Position numbers and translations under genes: made by a program. The notes beneath the pieces were generated by a model. It did not search any database. It was not told where the DNA came from and worked only from the letters and a program-made list of their open reading frames with translations. A stretch of DNA of 43,570 bases, from contig JBCDBL010000013.1 in the NCBI GenBank assembly GCA_039183635.1, positions 1-43,570 on the forward strand. Reading direction: 5' to 3'. This DNA is from JBCDBL01 sp039183635 (lineage in GTDB: Bacteria > Pseudomonadota > Alphaproteobacteria > Caulobacterales > Parvularculaceae). Position 1 is the first letter of the stretch. The number at the start of each line of letters is the position of its first letter. Below, piece by piece: positions 1 to 8,300 of the stretch.

Positions 1-342
1 CGCTTTCACCCGTTCTAGGAGCAGGCGTTGGGAGAAGGGCTTGCGCACATAATCGTCGGCGCCGAGGTGGAGACCGAGCACTTCGTCAATCTCCTCGTCC
101 TTGGAGGTGAGGAAAATCAGAGGCAGGTCGGAGTTTTGGCGCAATTGCCGCAAAAGCTCCATTCCGTCCATGCGCGGCATCTTTATGTCCGACACCACAA
201 GGTCCGGCGGCGCGGATTTGATCGCCTCCAGGGCGGCGGCGCCGTCGGGATAGGTGCGTACGTCATAGCCTTCGGCCTCCATCGCTATGGAAACGGAAGT
301 CAGGATATTCTCATCGTCGTCGACGAGGGCGATTGTCGTCAT
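1..342 (-). CDS. chvI: ChvI-type response regulator, receiver domain (C-terminus outside window)
   Basis: I translated the minus strand from the ATG at 342 to the left edge and obtained 114 open residues. They form a receiver domain: the acidic cluster VDDDEN at residues 7-12, the phospho-acceptor aspartate D52 in VVSDIKMPRMDGMELL, the threonine of FLTSKDEE and the lysine of KPFSQRLL. The strings DIKMPRMDGMELL, FLTSKDEEIDE and KPFSQRLLLERVKA are hallmarks of ChvI, the OmpR/PhoB-class regulator of the alphaproteobacterial ChvG-ChvI envelope and acid-stress system. The C-terminal winged-helix DNA-binding domain must lie beyond position 1, and the partner sensor ChvG usually follows in the same direction. 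Nothing about its regulation can be read from the 200-bp gap upstream. Confidence 0.93.
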   Translation of the reverse strand, partial: MTTIALVDDDENILTSVSIAMEAEGYDVRTYPDGAAALEAIKSAPPDLVVSDIKMPRMDGMELLRQLRQNSDLPLIFLTSKDEEIDEVLGLHLGADDYVRKPFSQRLLLERVKA

Positions 343-544
343 GGCGGCCTCGTTTGGGTTTGCGCTGCGGAAAAGTGAGAACACTATGCTCGCGTGTCTT
401 GGGCGGCAATATGGCGCCGCGGAGGGGGAGCATGCAAATCCTTGCAAGTTCACCGCTTTTTAAGGGCGGTGCGGTTAGGTTAAATCGTGTTCACCAAGCG
501 TCCCGCCGGCTGCGCGCCTGCCGGGTAAAGCGAATTTGTCATCC

Positions 545-2293
545 ATGGCCGGCAACCAAGTCCATTATGAAGTCTACCTTAAAAAGGGGCCAAAGGCCGG
601 CTGGGCTCTTGTTGAGGCGTTAGACGACCGCAAAAAAGCCCTCGATATGGGCAAAGGCCTGCTTGAGGAAAGCGAAAAATACTCTGTTCGCGTGACCAAA
701 GAGACGTTCAAGGCCGACGGCGACTTTCTTACGATCACATTGTTCGAGCAGGGATACGCTTCGGACGGCAAGGACGAGGATGAGGACAAGGAAGTTGAAA
801 TTCCTTGTTTCAAAACATCCGATCTTTATTCAATTCATGCCCGCGCCACGATTGCCAAGGCTTTGGAAGGCGCGCTTTCCCGTTGGATGATCACGCCTTC
901 GGAGTTGATGCACAGCCCCGAGTGGGTGGAAAAACTTGAACTCGCCGGCACGGAGCTTCAACACGCCGTTCAGAAGGTCTCCATCATACAATCCGGCGAG
1001 CGCGGCGATTCCGTGCAAAAGGTCGTTAAAAAATTAAACGAACTTGTTTTCGCTGCGATCGAGCAGGTTCATGCCGATGGGAACCGGGGCGTTCTCGGCA
1101 AATCCGCTAAAGGTGATATTGTCGCCTTTGCAACCAAAGTCGCCGCCAAAGGCGATGCAGGGTACCGCTTGCGCGGTGCAGTGGCGGAAGATTTGAAGAG
1201 CGTCAGCGGGTGGAGCAAGAAGCTCGCGGCGGCTCTGGATATGCTGAGCGCGCTTCCTGAAGACGAGGCGGTTCGCACTCTTTGTCTTGAAGCTGTCGAT
1301 GATTTTGCGGCGGAGATCTTAAGCTCCCCGGCGAAAACCAAAGACCTTTTCGGTCCGGACGGCGATCTCGGTGATTGGCTGACATTGATGATCGAGACGT
1401 TTCTCGGCGCGGCCCATAACATGGAAACGGCGCCCAAGGGCGTGCGGGTGTTGTCCGGCCATTTCGCAAAGGACCGTTTGCCTTGCACGCGAACCGCGCT
1501 TGGAGAGCGCATTTTGCAAGAGCTCATGCATGGCGTCCGGTTGCGCGAAGCCGACTTGCGCGCGGAAGTAAAGCTGGTCCGCAAGCTCGCCAGCCGCATC
1601 ATTCTCGGTCAAGGGCCGCACCTTAGCGTCGATCAAATCCAAGAAGCGTTTACCCGGCGTTCCCGGCGGTTCGTGACGCCAGAGGCGATCACCGAATATG
1701 GCGAGGACGCGCAAACGCCGATTGAGCGCATCTGTCTTCTGTTCGATATGGAGGAGAATATTGTCGGTACAGAGAACAGACGCGCTCTGTCAGGTTTCAT
1801 TATGCCGTTGGTTAGCGCAGCGAACACCGAAACCTATATTCTTGAGTTAAAAGAATCTTCCGTCCGCAAATTACAGCGTGTTGCGCAAATGCAAAAACGC
1901 GCCGATGAGTCCAACTTCCCACCGGATCAAAAGCGTGCGTTGAAAGATGCGTTCGACCTGTTGGCTGTGAAGGTTGAGGAGCGTTTGGGCCTGTTGCAAG
2001 CGATTGAACGCCAGCCATTGACAACGGCTGAGCGGACGCTGGCGCTGTTGCGGCTTGTGGCCAGAGGCGTGCTGACCGAAGGGGAGTGCGCCATGCGGGC
2101 CAAACGCATAGCGGCGAAACTGATGCGCGATCCGGCGTTTATGGAAGGCTTTGTAAAGGGCGGCGCCAACGCCGGCGATCCTAAAGCGATGTTGATGGAG
2201 TTGAAGAGCCTCATGAGCGCCACGGGCTTGAACCGTTTCGGCGTGGCTGACGGCGCCCAGGGCGAAAAGCCCAAAGCGAAGACCGTTAACTGA
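545..2293 (+). CDS. conserved hypothetical protein, 582 aa, two-part soluble protein
   Basis: I do not recognise this protein. I start it at ATG 545; a TTG three codons upstream is the only longer alternative. The first 75 residues look like a separate small alpha/beta module (VHYEVYLKKG, WALVEALDDRKKALDMGKGLLEE, VRVTKETF), followed by an acidic linker (DGKDEDEDKE) near residues 75-85. The remaining 480 residues are helix-rich, with many charged heptad-like stretches, and have no signal peptide, membrane segment or catalytic motif I can name. Codon use matches the GC-rich neighbours, and the frame is open over 1.7 kb, so it is a real gene. It is divergent from chvI across about 200 bp, and its 3' end overlaps the pterin dehydratase gene by 8 bp, tail to tail. 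Small N-terminal modules of this type also occur in other alphaproteobacterial proteins of unknown role. Confidence 0.85.
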   Translation: MAGNQVHYEVYLKKGPKAGWALVEALDDRKKALDMGKGLLEESEKYSVRVTKETFKADGDFLTITLFEQGYASDGKDEDEDKEVEIPCFKTSDLYSIHARATIAKALEGALSRWMITPSELMHSPEWVEKLELAGTELQHAVQKVSIIQSGERGDSVQKVVKKLNELVFAAIEQVHADGNRGVLGKSAKGDIVAFATKVAAKGDAGYRLRGAVAEDLKSVSGWSKKLAAALDMLSALPEDEAVRTLCLEAVDDFAAEILSSPAKTKDLFGPDGDLGDWLTLMIETFLGAAHNMETAPKGVRVLSGHFAKDRLPCTRTALGERILQELMHGVRLREADLRAEVKLVRKLASRIILGQGPHLSVDQIQEAFTRRSRRFVTPEAITEYGEDAQTPIERICLLFDMEENIVGTENRRALSGFIMPLVSAANTETYILELKESSVRKLQRVAQMQKRADESNFPPDQKRALKDAFDLLAVKVEERLGLLQAIERQPLTTAERTLALLRLVARGVLTEGECAMRAKRIAAKLMRDPAFMEGFVKGGANAGDPKAMLMELKSLMSATGLNRFGVADGAQGEKPKAKTVN

Positions 2294-2576
2294 CGATTGC
2301 GTCTATGAACACGGCCATGTCGATATCCTTTTGGGATAATCCGCCAGCGTCGTGGGTGGTCAGTGTGACGTTGACCTTGTTATAGACATTCGACCATTCG
2401 GGATGATGGTCGACCTTATCGGCGTAAAGGGCGATGCGGGTCATAAAGCCGAACGCCTGATTAAAATCTTTGAATTGAAAGTCTTTAACGATGGCGTTGC
2501 GGCCTTCGACGACGGCCCAGCCCGACAGCCTGGCCAGGCCGGCCTCGCGCCCGGCGCCTTGAAGTTTCTCGGTCAT
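2286..2576 (-). CDS. phhB: 4a-hydroxytetrahydrobiopterin dehydratase (PCD/DCoH family)
   Basis: This 96-residue protein has the normal length of the pterin-4a-carbinolamine dehydratase family. The family dehydrates 4a-hydroxytetrahydropterin, recycling the cofactor of phenylalanine hydroxylase. The active-site signature DKVDHHPEWSNVYNKV is present near residues 53-68, with the paired histidines and the following HPEW. The N-terminal strand and helix (GWAVVEGRNAIVKDFQFKDFNQAFGFM) and the late motif GGLSQKDIDMA also fit the fold. No phenylalanine hydroxylase gene is in the window. Several bacteria keep this enzyme without the hydroxylase, so a moonlighting pterin role is possible. Its stop codon overlaps the 3' end of the convergent 582-residue gene. 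Confidence 0.93.
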   Translation of the reverse strand: MTEKLQGAGREAGLARLSGWAVVEGRNAIVKDFQFKDFNQAFGFMTRIALYADKVDHHPEWSNVYNKVNVTLTTHDAGGLSQKDIDMAVFIDAIVS

Positions 2577-2670
2577 GGCGAAACCTTTCCTGTCGATCGG
2601 CGCGCCCTGCGTTGCGCGCGGCGCCTAGTTGCGGCACTGTCTTTTCATTGGATGGCGAGGGAGGCGCACC

Positions 2671-3108
2671 ATGTCAACCGAAAAGGCGGCCAAGGTCTGG
2701 GCCCGCGCTGCGGCGCCGGATCTTGCACTGTTCGAGGCGATCGCCAAGGCCGCATACGCTGCTTTGCCCGATCAGTTCCGCGCACTAAGCGACGCTTTGC
2801 CGATCCGCATTGAAGAGCTGCCGAGCGACGACGTCATTCGGGATATGGGGCTCGAGAGCCCCTTCGATCTGTTAGGACTTTATCAGGGAGCGGATATTGG
2901 GCGGTTTCGCACCGATTACCTTGCCGACGGAACGCCGGATATGGTGTTCTTGTACCGCCGACCCATACTTGATGTCTGGGCGGAGGGCGAAGAGACTTTG
3001 GGCAAGCTCATCGCTCATGTGCTTGTCCATGAAATAGGCCACCATTTCGGGCTCAGCGACGCCGATATGGACGCGATCGAGGCGCGCGCCGATCTCGACA
3101 GCGTGTGA
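2671..3108 (+). CDS. minimal zincin-type metallopeptidase family protein (DUF1025-like)
   Basis: The start is ATG 2671, preceded by a strong GGAGG about six bases upstream; a longer frame from 2629 has no such site. The product is 145 residues. The zinc-binding motif HEIGHHFGLSD (residues 120-130) gives HExxH plus a third acidic ligand at D130, as in the short bacterial zincin-like family. The N-terminal half has the usual PIRIEELP and LLGLYQG strings. These proteins are cytosolic, about 120-150 residues long, and their substrates are unknown. The lipoprotein gene follows 59 bp downstream on the same strand, probably with its own promoter. I am confident of the family but not of any cellular role. 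Confidence 0.88.
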   Translation: MSTEKAAKVWARAAAPDLALFEAIAKAAYAALPDQFRALSDALPIRIEELPSDDVIRDMGLESPFDLLGLYQGADIGRFRTDYLADGTPDMVFLYRRPILDVWAEGEETLGKLIAHVLVHEIGHHFGLSDADMDAIEARADLDSV

Positions 3109-3109
3109 A

Positions 3110-3140
3110 TTGGACTAATGCCGGCGCCTGCCCGTATAAT
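3110..3140 (+). promoter_or_regulatory. candidate sigma70-type promoter for the lipoprotein gene
   Basis: A perfect TATAAT lies at 3135-3140. A TTGGAC at 3110-3115 could serve as a weak -35 element, with a 19-base spacer. Transcription would begin about 20 bases before the ribosome binding site and ATG at 3168. This is sequence matching only. Confidence 0.35.
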
Positions 3141-3167
3141 GGGTTTAAGGAACTGAGGAGATTGACT

Positions 3168-3704
3168 ATGGGACTGCGCATTCTCGCCATTTGCGGCGCT
3201 ATCATGATAATGCTTGGCGCTTGCGCGGGCCCCCGCCTCGCCACGGTTGAGGGGCGTGGGCCCGGGCTTGTGATGGAGCGGTATTTCGACAGGCCCATTG
3301 TGGCCTACGGTGTTTTCGAAGGGCGAAACGGCGCGCTGCAGCGCACGTTCAAGGCGACTATCGACGGCGAATGGGACGGCCGCACGCTCACGCTTGATGA
3401 AGATTTTTTCTATGACGACGGCGAGACGGGTAATCGCATATGGCGCATTGAAAAGATCGCAGACGGACAGTATGTCGGCCGCGCCGATGACGTTGTCGGA
3501 GAGGCGCAGATCGTTTCGGCCGGCGCCGGCGCCAACCTCAAATACGTTGTGGAGTTTAAAACTGAAGACGGGGGGCTGCGCGTGCGTTTTGACGACTGGC
3601 TTTATTTGCTGGAGGACGATGTCGTTATCAACCGCGCTTTCTTGACGAAATTCGGCGTCCGGGTCGGCGAGGTGAGCCTTGTCATGATGCCGGCGGATGA
3701 ATAA
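3168..3704 (+). CDS. DUF3833-like lipoprotein
   Basis: The start is ATG 3168, preceded by GAGGAG; the frame is open further upstream, but those residues would run ahead of the signal peptide. The product is 178 residues. It begins with a lipoprotein signal peptide, with a hydrophobic run ending in the lipobox LGAC near residue 19, so the mature protein should be acylated on cysteine and held at the cell envelope. The body (MERYFDRPIVAYGVFEGRNG, DEDFFYDDGE, WRIEKIADGQYVGRADDVVG, VVINRAFLTKFGVRVGEV) matches the DUF3833 pattern of a small lipocalin-like beta-rich fold. The function of that family is unknown. It is convergent with the Sir2 gene, with only three bases between the two stops. Confidence 0.85.
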   Translation: MGLRILAICGAIMIMLGACAGPRLATVEGRGPGLVMERYFDRPIVAYGVFEGRNGALQRTFKATIDGEWDGRTLTLDEDFFYDDGETGNRIWRIEKIADGQYVGRADDVVGEAQIVSAGAGANLKYVVEFKTEDGGLRVRFDDWLYLLEDDVVINRAFLTKFGVRVGEVSLVMMPADE

Positions 3705-3707
3705 CGC

Positions 3708-4415
3708 TTAAGCGATTATGTCCTGCACCCAGGCGGGAACCACCTCCGTGGCGGGCCCATACCGGGCGTCCGTGAACAGCGTGTGGTTTTCCGAGGGCTC
3801 TAAATTCAGCTCGACGCAGGTCTTGCCCAATTGCCGCGCTTCGGCGACGAACCCCGCGGCGGGGTAGACGGAGCCTGAGGTTCCGATCGATACGAATACG
3901 TCAGCGTCGGCGAGCAAGCCGCCGATCCGGTCCATCTCCATCGGAATTTCGCCGAACCAGACGATGTGGGGGCGCATGGCGCCGACGGCGCTGCAGGCGG
4001 GACATTGGGTGTTGCGGCCAAGATCCTCACGCCATTCAGTAACCGTTTCGCAAGCAACGCACCTGACTTTGGCGAGCTCTCCGTGCATATGGATGACCCC
4101 TTCGGCGCCGCCGGCCTCATGGAGATCGTCGACATTTTGCGTGACGATAGAGACGCGCCCGCCTTTGGCGGCCATATCGTTTTGCAATTTTCCCAAAGCG
4201 ATATGGGCTGCGTTGGGCGTTACGGTTTTCAGGGCCGCGCGACGCATATTGTAAAAGGCGTGCACCAGGTCCGGGTTCGCTGCAAAGCCCTCCGGCGTCG
4301 CCACCTCCCGATAATCATATTGCGCCCACACGCCGCCCTTGTCGCGAAACGTGTCGAGGCCGGATTCGGCGCTGAGACCTGCGCCGGTGAGAATGAGGAT
4401 GTTTTTGTGTTGCAT
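3708..4415 (-). CDS. cobB: Sir2-type NAD-dependent protein deacylase (class III, desuccinylase-like)
   Basis: The 235-residue protein carries the full sirtuin core: the Rossmann motif GAGLSAESGLDTFRD (residues 11-25), TQNVDDLH (92-99), catalytic H111 in MHGEL, and a structural zinc site from C119, C122, C138 and C141. Y55 and R58 in AFYNMRRA sit where class III sirtuins such as E. coli CobB and human SIRT5 bind the carboxylate of succinyl- or malonyl-lysine. I therefore infer desuccinylase or demalonylase activity as well as deacetylation. It removes acyl groups from protein lysines in the cytoplasm, using NAD+ and producing nicotinamide and O-acyl-ADP-ribose. No clear Shine-Dalgarno precedes the ATG at 4415. 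Confidence 0.93.
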   Translation of the reverse strand: MQHKNILILTGAGLSAESGLDTFRDKGGVWAQYDYREVATPEGFAANPDLVHAFYNMRRAALKTVTPNAAHIALGKLQNDMAAKGGRVSIVTQNVDDLHEAGGAEGVIHMHGELAKVRCVACETVTEWREDLGRNTQCPACSAVGAMRPHIVWFGEIPMEMDRIGGLLADADVFVSIGTSGSVYPAAGFVAEARQLGKTCVELNLEPSENHTLFTDARYGPATEVVPAWVQDIIA

Positions 4416-4526
4416 GGGAGAAGCGGTGCGATGCGAGTGATGAGTAGGGAATGGGGAGTAATGAGCGGCGCCAAGGGCCTAATGAACATCTTCGAACGGG
4501 ACGGATGGGGCAAGAAGAATGAGCGG

Positions 4527-4540
4527 AGTGAGTACTCACT
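4527..4540. repeat. 14-bp perfect palindrome in the cobB/phosphatase intergenic region
   Basis: AGTGAGTACTCACT is its own reverse complement and sits between two divergent genes, 112 bp before the cobB start and 84 bp before the phosphatase start. The flanks continue it imperfectly (GAGCGG left, TCGTTT right). Just to the left, 4435-4470 has several degenerate GAGTA/GAGTAATGAG direct repeats. It could be an operator or a remnant of an intergenic repeat. Confidence 0.55.
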
Positions 4541-4623
4541 TCGTTTTGTTCCGTCTTCAGGGTGTTGCGGCTTTTTTACGCTTTTGTGCGGCACGCTCTG
4601 GCGTTTTACGGTAGTATGTCTTT

Positions 4624-5088
4624 ATGAACAGAATTCTTTTCATCTGTCTTGGGAACATTTGCCGGTCGCCGGCGGCCGAAGGGGTGTTTCGGGGCAAAGC
4701 CGCTGCGGCTGGACTTGCCGTCGAGATTGACTCCGCCGGCACCGGGGGCTGGCATGCAGGCCATGCGCCCGATGCGCGCATGACAGCGGCTGCAAAAGCG
4801 CGTGGTGTTGATTTGTCCAGCCTGCGCGCGCGTCAGGTGGCTTTGTCGGATTTTTATGAATTCGATCTTCTGCTCACTATGGATGACAGCAATTTCGCCG
4901 ATGTGATGGCGGAGGCGCCGCCGAATGCAACGGCTAAGGTGCGTCGTTTTCTCGAATTTGCAGCAGCGTCGAAGGTGCGGGACGTGCCGGACCCGTATTA
5001 TGGCGGTCCCGACGGGTTCGAACATGTGTTGGATCTCATCGAAGACGCCTCCGACGGCCTTGTGCGTCATCTCATGGATAAGGGGTGA
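4624..5088 (+). CDS. low-molecular-weight protein-tyrosine phosphatase
   Basis: The protein has 154 residues, the standard length of the family. The N-terminal P-loop CLGNICRSP has the nucleophile C8, the phosphate-binding R14 (C-x5-R) and S15. The general-acid aspartate is in VPDPYYGG near residue 121. These cytosolic enzymes dephosphorylate protein tyrosines; in bacteria a common partner is a polysaccharide-export tyrosine kinase, although none is seen here and the glycan genes lie 25 kb away. No clear ribosome binding site precedes the ATG, so leaderless or weak initiation is possible. The last 22 bp overlap the 3' end of the convergent thpR gene. Confidence 0.94.
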   Translation: MNRILFICLGNICRSPAAEGVFRGKAAAAGLAVEIDSAGTGGWHAGHAPDARMTAAAKARGVDLSSLRARQVALSDFYEFDLLLTMDDSNFADVMAEAPPNATAKVRRFLEFAAASKVRDVPDPYYGGPDGFEHVLDLIEDASDGLVRHLMDKG

Positions 5089-5603
5089 GAGGATAAAATC
5101 TCGTACCGATTAAGCCCATCGCTTGTCATGCTTTGATAAAGGTGAAACGCAGCGACGTCGAAATCGGGAGAGGCGTAGAGACTGTGGGCTGCTGCATAGT
5201 GCGCTGTTTCGGCGGCGCCCGCGCCTTTAAGATAGGCCAGCGTTACGTGCGGAATGAATTTGCGGGCCTCCAACTGGACCCCCGCAAGGCGCAAGGCTTG
5301 CGCCGTTTTGGCTTGCAAGGCTGCAACCTCAGTATGCGGCGCGACGCCGGCCCACACCGCCCGAGGGCGCTTATCCCCAAACTGTCCGCAGCCGGACAGG
5401 CGTAAGGAGAAGGGCGCCGCGCACACCTCCCCCAAAGCAGCGTCGATGTCCTCGGCGAAACGGCGGTCCGCTTCGCCGATGAAATTCAGGGTGATGTGGA
5501 AATTCTCATAGGGGCGCCATGCGGCGCCGGCGAGATCCGTTTGCAGGTCGAGTAATGTATCCGCCGCCGCTTCAGGCACAGACAGGGCGACGAACAATCT
5601 CAT
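5067..5603 (-). CDS. thpR: RNA 2',3'-cyclic phosphodiesterase (2H family, LigT/ThpR)
   Basis: This 178-residue member of the 2H phosphoesterase superfamily has both catalytic tetrapeptides, HITL at residue 36 and HVTL at residue 119, in the expected N- and C-terminal halves. The start MRLFVALSVP is typical. The family opens 2',3'-cyclic phosphates on RNA ends and can join 2'-5' tRNA half-molecules in vitro; its physiological role is unsettled. It follows divL by 16 bp on the same strand, so the two are probably co-transcribed. Confidence 0.92.
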   Translation of the reverse strand: MRLFVALSVPEAAADTLLDLQTDLAGAAWRPYENFHITLNFIGEADRRFAEDIDAALGEVCAAPFSLRLSGCGQFGDKRPRAVWAGVAPHTEVAALQAKTAQALRLAGVQLEARKFIPHVTLAYLKGAGAAETAHYAAAHSLYASPDFDVAAFHLYQSMTSDGLNRYEILSSHPLSMR

Positions 5604-5619
5604 GGGAACGGTTAAAGCG

Positions 5620-8256
5620 TTATTCCGCCGCCGGCGGCATGGAGGCCCGGGGCGCCTGTGTCGAGGCGGGCGGCGGCGGCGCGGGGGCGTCGCCGTCGGG
5701 ATCCTTTCGCATCGTCGCCGCCTCCGGCAGGTGGCAGGTGACGGTGGTGCCGACGTCGGTGGTGGACCTCAAATCCACCCAGCCGCCGTGCAGCTCGATA
5801 AAGCTGCGCACAAGGGACAGGCCAAGGCCCGCGCCGGCGCCCTGGCCCTTGCCTTCAAAACGATCGAAGGCCCGCGCCTGCTCCCGCGCGGCGATGCCGC
5901 GGCCGGTGTCAGAGACCCAGATGCGCAGCGCCCCGCTCTTGCGCTCCGCCCCCAGAACAACCTGTCCGCCTGCGCCTGTAAACGCAAAAGCGTTGGACAG
6001 CAGGTTGAACAAGGCTTGTTTGAGGCGGCGTTCGTCGGCGTCGATGACGCCGATGTCTTTAGGGCATTCCAGGCGCAGCGCGATGCGCGTGTCCTCGGCC
6101 TTCAGGGCGGCGAGGGTGACGGCGCTTTCCAGGGCCGCGCGCACGTCTACAGGGCCAACGTCAAGGGCCATTTTGCCCGCTTCGATGGTGGCGAGGTCGA
6201 TGATGTCGTTGATGAGATCAAGCAGCTGATTGGAGGCGGACAATATGCCGCCGGCGTATTCTTTTTGCTTGTCGTTCAGGGCGCCAAACATCTCGTGCTC
6301 CAGCATCTCTGAAAACCCGATGATCGTGTTCAGCGGGGTGCGGAGTTGATAGGAGACATGGTTGACGAACGCCGACTTGATCTTATCGGCCTCTTCCAGC
6401 GCGATGTTCCGCTCCTCCAGCGCCTTTTCGCGCATCTTGGAATCGGTGACGTCGAGGAACGACAACAGCGTTGCGCCGTCGGGCAGCGGCTCGCTCATAT
6501 ACGAATAAAGCCGGCCGTCTTTCAGCGCCATCTCCTCGCCGGTGATCGGTTTTCTGTGATCGGGGCTGAGAGAGGTGACGCGTTCGGCGATGGCGTTCCA
6601 ATGCCGCCCGCCCTCGTCGATCCGTTTGCGCACGATGGCGGCGATGTCGTCAAGGTGCGGCTGGCGGGCGAGAAGATCGGGACTGAGGTCCCACAGCCCC
6701 TGGAAGGCGCTGTTGAACAGCTGCAGAACGCCGTCGGAGCCGAACACGGCGACGCCTTCGGACAAATTATTCAGCGTGGCGTTCTGTACGCTGATCAGCG
6801 TATTATACCGGGTCTTGAGGTGTAATTCGTCTGTGATGTCCTGAAACAAGACGAGGACGCCGCCGAAGGGATGGCGCTCCCGCTTCACTTTCAAGGTCCG
6901 GCCGTCGGGCAGGGGCCACATCTCGTCCGGCGCGGCGCCCGATTGCGCCGCAGCGCCGTCGGCGACGTCAGTGTATAAAGACAGTTGCGTCTCTTTCCAT
7001 GTGAGATAATCCGCCTGCTCCGGCAGGGCGTTTTTCTCCCGCAACTTGTCGAGGATCTCTCCATGGGAAGGTTTGGAGCGCAGGTCGCCGTCCTCCAGCC
7101 GCCACAGCTGGGCGAAGGCGCGGTTGTAGTACATAAGATCCGTAGACGGTCCAAAGATCGCGACGCCGGATGGAATATGGTTTAAGGTCTTGTTGTGCGC
7201 GTCTATGTGACGGCGCAGGGCGGTTTCGGTTTTCTCGATGTCGGTGACGTCTATGGCGACGCCGCCGGAGGCCGCCTCGCCGGCGCCATGCAGCGGCGTT
7301 TCGACAATCCGGAAAGCCCGCCGGTCGCCCTTGACGACGATGGGGCGGCGTTCCTCCGCCGCTGCGCGGCTCGATTGGGCTGTTTTGGCGAGGCTGGGAA
7401 CGCCGGCGTCCAGCTCTATCTGTTTAGAGATTGTTTCGGCCGGAGACGCGGCCTCCACCATGTCGGCGTAGGCTGCGTTCACCCATTGTAATTTCAAGTC
7501 CGCGCCGCGGCGCCAGGCGGGGAACGGCGCGCGGTCCAGCAGGGACAGCGCCCCGTGGAGATCCGCCGCCCGCTCCCGCACATGGCCGAGAACGCCGCTT
7601 TCGTCGGCGGATCTGGCGGCGGGGTCCACCAGCCAGAGGGCGGCCTGGCCCCCGGCGGCGCGGCCGTCGGCTTCGATGGTGCGGCCTTCGGAGGTGACAA
7701 TGCCGCCGGAGAAGGCGACGCCGTTGCGGCGCAAGGCGGCGACTTTATCTTTCAACTTTTGCGCGCCGTCCGGGGCGGCGATTTCTTCTTCAACGGGCAA
7801 GTCGCCGACGGACTCCAAAAGCCGTTCCACAGGATTGTCCGATGTGACCTTGTCGCTGTCGACGAATGTCAGCAGGGACGCGAGGGCCGCCGGGCCGCCG
7901 AGAATGCGCGGCCGGCCCCAGCCATCGGCAATGGCGGTGGACTCATCGTCCCAAACGATAACGAGGCCGGGGTGGGCCGACAAAACCGATTCCGATTTTT
8001 CGAGCTTTGCCTCCATTTCCGCCAGTCGCCCGCCCCATTTGGCGGCGGCTTTGCGGGCGCCTGCGGAGATTCGCACCGACCAGATGGCGGCGGCGATCGC
8101 CAGGCTCACCGCACCGGCGGCGACAGCTGTAACGGGGTCCAGGGCGGCGGCCACAAACGATATATCCGCAGCTTCGGCCGTTGAGGCGGCGAAGGCGGAC
8201 AAAGCCGTCGATGCGGCAAGGATGCGGCGATGCGATCGAAACGCTTTGGCGGCCAT
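5620..8256 (-). CDS. divL: DivL-type PAS pseudo-histidine kinase with tyrosine at the phospho-acceptor position
   Basis: I start at ATG 8256 (878 aa), because GGGA lies four bases upstream; GTG 8265 is the alternative. The order is: an N-terminal hydrophobic membrane segment (about residues 35-62), a short coiled region, three to four PAS-like units (about 90-210, 235-340, 355-475 and 490-605), a DHp domain and a HATPase domain. In the H-box the usual S-H-E-L-R-T-P-L reads VSYQLRTPLN, so Y636 (codon 6349-6351) replaces histidine. The N box (FNLLSNAF), DTGRGI and GAGLGLSL are intact. In Caulobacter, DivL also carries tyrosine here; it reads the phosphorylation state of DivK and steers the CckA-ChpT-CtrA phosphorelay. 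That role is inferred for this gene. The proline/alanine-rich tail after about residue 850 looks disordered. Confidence 0.92.
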   Translation of the reverse strand: MAAKAFRSHRRILAASTALSAFAASTAEAADISFVAAALDPVTAVAAGAVSLAIAAAIWSVRISAGARKAAAKWGGRLAEMEAKLEKSESVLSAHPGLVIVWDDESTAIADGWGRPRILGGPAALASLLTFVDSDKVTSDNPVERLLESVGDLPVEEEIAAPDGAQKLKDKVAALRRNGVAFSGGIVTSEGRTIEADGRAAGGQAALWLVDPAARSADESGVLGHVRERAADLHGALSLLDRAPFPAWRRGADLKLQWVNAAYADMVEAASPAETISKQIELDAGVPSLAKTAQSSRAAAEERRPIVVKGDRRAFRIVETPLHGAGEAASGGVAIDVTDIEKTETALRRHIDAHNKTLNHIPSGVAIFGPSTDLMYYNRAFAQLWRLEDGDLRSKPSHGEILDKLREKNALPEQADYLTWKETQLSLYTDVADGAAAQSGAAPDEMWPLPDGRTLKVKRERHPFGGVLVLFQDITDELHLKTRYNTLISVQNATLNNLSEGVAVFGSDGVLQLFNSAFQGLWDLSPDLLARQPHLDDIAAIVRKRIDEGGRHWNAIAERVTSLSPDHRKPITGEEMALKDGRLYSYMSEPLPDGATLLSFLDVTDSKMREKALEERNIALEEADKIKSAFVNHVSYQLRTPLNTIIGFSEMLEHEMFGALNDKQKEYAGGILSASNQLLDLINDIIDLATIEAGKMALDVGPVDVRAALESAVTLAALKAEDTRIALRLECPKDIGVIDADERRLKQALFNLLSNAFAFTGAGGQVVLGAERKSGALRIWVSDTGRGIAAREQARAFDRFEGKGQGAGAGLGLSLVRSFIELHGGWVDLRSTTDVGTTVTCHLPEAATMRKDPDGDAPAPPPPASTQAPRASMPPAAE

Positions 8257-8300
8257 GATTCCCACAGGATGACTGATTCGCAGGCAGTGTAGCGAGAAAA

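Noticed and set aside
4435..4475. CRISPR-like short repeats near cobB
   Set aside because: The GAGTA/GAGTAATGAG copies are degenerate, only a few bases apart and without uniform spacers.
5620..8256. divL as a damaged histidine kinase gene
   Set aside because: The frame is intact over 878 codons, ATP-binding motifs are complete, and the tyrosine is the known DivL signature rather than a random loss.
7431..8272. Long plus-strand frames antisense to divL
   Set aside because: They arise from high-GC codon bias on the opposite strand, contain no motifs, and lack ribosome binding sites.
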